Shown here: positions 10,746 through 13,237 of the stretch, piece after piece
How the letters are laid out: each line of letters opens with the position of its first letter
How positions within the stretch are numbered: position 1 is the first letter of the stretch
Source of the DNA: an uncultured Saprospiraceae bacterium
Lineage (GTDB): Bacteria > Bacteroidota > Bacteroidia > Chitinophagales > Saprospiraceae
Reading direction: 5' to 3'
Assembly: GCA_937930625.1 (NCBI GenBank)
Contig: CALHBW010000050.1
Location: 1-13,237 of the forward strand
DNA length: 13,237 nt
Translations under genes and position numbers: made by a program
The notes under the pieces: model-generated
Database searches by the model: none
Seen by the model: the letters and a program-made list of their open reading frames with translations, nothing else
What the model was told of the DNA's origin: nothing

Positions 10746-12932
10746 ATGGCAGAAGAAATAAAAACAAAAAAGAAAGGCATCCGAAGAAGGAAGTTTCTCA
10801 AATATTCGGGTCTAGGCATTGGTTTGATGATAGGCGGGGTATATCTCACGCGCCATATGTGGCGACGCGCCATATTTGAAATGGGCGAAACGGCGATGCC
10901 AGCCTATGATGGAGAGACCGGGCAACCGATGGTATGGTTTCAGGTCACGCCTGATAATAAAATCAAACTACTCAGTCCAAAGGTGGAGATGGGGCAGGGA
11001 ACATTTACGAGCCTCGCACAAATGGCAGCAGATGAATTGGAGGTGGATATGGACAAAATTGAAGTCGTCCACGCACCTACCGATTCCGGCAATATCGACC
11101 CGGTGAGTACCGGAGGAAGCCTATCTGTTGCGAGTTTGTGGCAGCCACTACGCGAAATGGCAGCCACCTTGCGCGAGATGCTCAAAACCAAAGCTGCCGA
11201 AAAACTCGGCATAGCGGTCAGTGCTTTGAGCCTTGCCAACGGGGTCATCACAGGCGGCGGAAAATCAATGACTTACGGCGAAGTAGTGGAGGGCGTGACC
11301 GACTGGAAAATTCCCGATGTACCGCCACTCAAAGACCGCAAAGACCACAAATACATCGGCAAACCCATACCAAGAATTGACTTGCATGATAAGGTTGTCG
11401 GTGCGCCTATTTTTGGGATGGATGCCACGATGCCCGATATGTTGTACGGGTCGGTGGTGCGCTCGCGTTTGATTGATACAGATATGAGCAATTTTGATAC
11501 GAGTGAGGCAGAGAAAATGCCCGGTGTGGTCAAGGTCGTCAAAGCGGATGGTTTTGTGGGTGTGGTGGCGCGTTCATTTACCGAAGCGGATAATGCACGT
11601 AGAAAAATCAAATTCGATTATAATATTAAGAAAGATTGGAATTTGAGTGATGTTGAGGAAGCGATAAAAGTAGGCAATGGCAGCAAGACCGTCATTCAAA
11701 AAGAAGGTAAAGCGGTAGATGACATAGACGGAGAAAGCGAAACACTCGAAATACAATTTCGCTCACCCATAGGCGCACATGCTCAGATAGAACCTAATGG
11801 TGCTTTGGCATCTTACGAAGATGGAAAAGTCACCTTGATGCTTTCTACACAAGTCGTTGGCATTACCCGAACTGAAGTCGCTAAAGCATTGGGTATTGAT
11901 GCAGAAGATGTCAACGTCATTCCAACCTATCTCGGCGGTGGTTTCGGGCGACGCTTGCATACGCCCAATGCGATACAGGCAGCCGTCATGTCCAAAGCGG
12001 TAGGCAAACCTGTCAAGTGTTTCTTCGATAGAAAACAAGAATTTCAGAACGACACCTTCCGTCCGCCTACGCATCACATCATGCGCGGGAAGCTCTCGGC
12101 TGATGGGAAAATCGTTGCTTTGGAACATAATTTTGCGAGTGGCGATACGGCGTTTAATTCTGCGATTTTACCCGCACCATCACCTGTTATAGAGTCGGTT
12201 TTGGGGGCAGATGTGGGCGCGATTCGCGGCGGTGCTATCATGTATAAAGGCATCGAAAATCATCGTGCGACCTATTATCACGTTGATTTGCCCTTTGCGA
12301 CCAGTTTTTGGCGCAGTCTCGGACTCTTGGCAAATGCCTTTGCGATTGAGAGTTTCATGGATGAACTGGCGATAAAAGCCGACAAAAATCCGGTTGACTT
12401 CCGCTTAGATTACTTGCCTGACGATGGTGCTTATGGGACAAGAACCCGAAACGTCATCAAAGCCTGTGCAGAAAAAGCGGGCTATAAGGACAAGCCCTCC
12501 GGCGACCGTGCGATGGGCTTTGCCGCTTCAATTGATGCGGGTTCGCCTTGCGCTCAAGTGGTCGAAGTGTCGATTGTCGATAATGAGATTAAAGTCCACA
12601 AAGTCACGGCTGTCTTGGATTGTGGTATTGCGGTCAATCCCGACCAAGTACGGGCGCAGGTCGAAGGCTGTATTTGTATGGGTATTAGTGCGTCTTTGTT
12701 TGAAAAAATGGATTTGAGAAATAATAAATTGTACCCGACGATTTATGGTCCGTATCAAATGGCATTGATGAAAGATTCACCCAAAGAGATTGAAACGATT
12801 TTGATAGAAGGTGCTGATATTCCGCTTCCGGTAGGCGAACCACCACTTGGTCCGATTGGTGCAGCGATTGGTAATGCAGTACGGCGTTTGACGGGGAAAC
12901 GTTTGACGGAATTGCCAATGAAATTAGCGTAA
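10746..12932 (+). CDS. Molybdopterin-binding large subunit, xanthine dehydrogenase family (IorB-like)
   Basis: A 728-residue molybdenum hydroxylase large subunit that should hydroxylate a substrate such as an aldehyde or N-heterocycle. A twin-arginine signal, RRRKFLKYSGLGIGLMIGGV (13-32), predicts Tat export and probably a periplasmic anchored enzyme. Cofactor-binding motifs include MGQGTFTSLAQMAADEL (82-98), GGSLSV (123-128), GGGFGRRLHTPNA (397-409) and WRSLGLLANAFAIESFMDELA (522-542). The catalytic glutamate is predicted as Glu698 in VGEPPLGPIGAAIGNAVRR. Length and domain order match IorB-type subunits; the real substrate cannot be read. It works with the [2Fe-2S] subunit at 9827 and the di-haem cytochrome at 8302. 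The TAA stop lies within the left arm of hairpin D2. Confidence 0.94.
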   Translation: MAEEIKTKKKGIRRRKFLKYSGLGIGLMIGGVYLTRHMWRRAIFEMGETAMPAYDGETGQPMVWFQVTPDNKIKLLSPKVEMGQGTFTSLAQMAADELEVDMDKIEVVHAPTDSGNIDPVSTGGSLSVASLWQPLREMAATLREMLKTKAAEKLGIAVSALSLANGVITGGGKSMTYGEVVEGVTDWKIPDVPPLKDRKDHKYIGKPIPRIDLHDKVVGAPIFGMDATMPDMLYGSVVRSRLIDTDMSNFDTSEAEKMPGVVKVVKADGFVGVVARSFTEADNARRKIKFDYNIKKDWNLSDVEEAIKVGNGSKTVIQKEGKAVDDIDGESETLEIQFRSPIGAHAQIEPNGALASYEDGKVTLMLSTQVVGITRTEVAKALGIDAEDVNVIPTYLGGGFGRRLHTPNAIQAAVMSKAVGKPVKCFFDRKQEFQNDTFRPPTHHIMRGKLSADGKIVALEHNFASGDTAFNSAILPAPSPVIESVLGADVGAIRGGAIMYKGIENHRATYYHVDLPFATSFWRSLGLLANAFAIESFMDELAIKADKNPVDFRLDYLPDDGAYGTRTRNVIKACAEKAGYKDKPSGDRAMGFAASIDAGSPCAQVVEVSIVDNEIKVHKVTAVLDCGIAVNPDQVRAQVEGCICMGISASLFEKMDLRNNKLYPTIYGPYQMALMKDSPKEIETILIEGADIPLPVGEPPLGPIGAAIGNAVRRLTGKRLTELPMKLA

Positions 12933-13001
12933 AACGATTTTGCAAATCGTTCTCCAATTAGAACCCTTGTATAGCGTGACGATTTACAAAATCGTTTTAC
13001 G
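12928..13001. repeat. Hairpin family D, copy 2, containing the IorB-like stop codon
   Basis: Arms are essentially identical to copy 1 (left CGTAAAACGATTTTGCAAAT from 12928; right ending ATCGTTTTACG at 13001), but the loop is 10 bases longer and of unrelated sequence. TAA of the large-subunit gene is at 12930-12932. The conserved arms with a free loop point to selection or spread at the level of the hairpin. Confidence 0.82.
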
Positions 13002-13013
13002 TTGGATGATTCA

Positions 13014-13055
13014 ATTTGGCTGTAAGTACCTTTTTTAATACACTTGCAGCCAAAT
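13014..13055. repeat. Hairpin downstream of the hydroxylase genes
   Basis: ATTTGGCTGTAAGT (13014-13027) and ACTTGCAGCCAAAT (13042-13055) pair over 14 bases with one mismatch around a T-rich loop. A third partial copy, TTTGGCTG, is at 13067-13074. It may be the operon terminator or another repeat relic. No gene lies between 12933 and the window end. Confidence 0.55.
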
Positions 13056-13097
13056 CAAATTTTTATTTTGGCTGAAACTGTGTATATTTATATAGTT

Positions 13098-13237
13098 CAA
13101 TATGTTCGCCAAATTGAAAATTGATAATTGAGAGTTGATAATTAATTTATTTTTTATTTCATAAAAAACTTAAAATTAAATAATTACAAATTATAAAATA
13201 AAATTAGTTATCAATTATACATTCTCAATTCTCAATT
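13098..13237. mobile_element. MITE family A, copy 3 (right end cut by window edge)
   Basis: Starts with the terminal CAATATGTTCGCCAAATT at 13098-13115 and continues almost identically to copy 1, apart from an extra 14 bases (GAGAGTTGATAATT) near 13129-13142 that looks like a local duplication. The window ends inside the right terminus (last bases CTCAATT). Near identity to copy 1 across about 120 bases indicates recent movement of this subfamily. The expected target duplication would begin with ATAGTT (13092-13097) and should reappear beyond the window. Confidence 0.85.

Noticed and set aside
10876..12957. Several ORFs of 60-121 codons overlapping the large-subunit gene on both strands
   Set aside because: All lie in the shadow of a 728-codon gene with intact motifs and show no family features.

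Overview
The window looks like chromosomal DNA of a Bacteroidota species. Promoters match the TTG/TTTG...TAnnTTTG type of this phylum (clear at 152-181, 7348-7378 and 7665-7696). Starts are preceded by A-rich leaders rather than Shine-Dalgarno sequences. Several encoded families are typical of Bacteroidota (DUF4846 lipoprotein, DUF5522 mini-protein, lipoproteins with loose lipoboxes). No transposase, phage or plasmid gene is present, but the intergenic DNA is unusually rich in small palindromic and mobile-looking repeats.

Layout. 186-893 is an RluA-family pseudouridine synthase, followed by a simple-repeat palindrome and a 53-residue DUF5522 gene (1020-1181) that ends inside a perfect 36-bp palindrome. 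A DUF4846 lipoprotein (1209-2165, minus) diverges from a membrane YdcF/DUF218 protein (2276-3043). Converging on that is a two-gene minus-strand operon whose start and stop overlap: an anchored lipocalin-like/TonB-C-like protein (3876-4946) and a TPR lipoprotein (3091-3879). On the plus strand, 5179-7121 is a compact three-gene group: microbial-type PARG macrodomain, RDD membrane protein, DUF6940-like protein. tRNA-Val(TAC) with its promoter and terminator follows (7421-7495).

7717-12932 is a functional cluster: a TetR regulator with a 16-bp operator on its own promoter and a matching site before a di-haem cytochrome c (8302-8916), then a [2Fe-2S] subunit (9827-10291), a RraB-like gene (10383-10709) and a Tat-exported molybdopterin hydroxylase large subunit (10746-12932). 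Cytochrome, small subunit and large subunit are the expected parts of a periplasmic isoquinoline-1-oxidoreductase-type (IorAB-like) enzyme passing electrons to cytochrome c. The RraB-like gene is an unexpected insertion in this set.

The most unusual content is the repeats. Three MITE-like families can be defined from the sequence alone. Family A has an 18-bp terminal inverted repeat (TIR) and 6-bp target duplications, with three copies at 7095, 9550 and 13098. Family B is one copy at 8954-9225. Family C is 9273-9522 with a 9-bp target duplication, plus a solitary end at 120-140. B, C and A lie one after another inside an older simple-repeat palindrome (E) between the cytochrome and [2Fe-2S] genes. 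One A copy entered the 3' end of the DUF6940-like gene and now encodes its last 8 residues and stop; removing it and one target duplication gives a clean alternative ending. A separate hairpin family (D) places the TAA stop of both hydroxylase subunit genes inside its left arm. Repeats that contain the stop codon of the preceding gene thus recur through the window.
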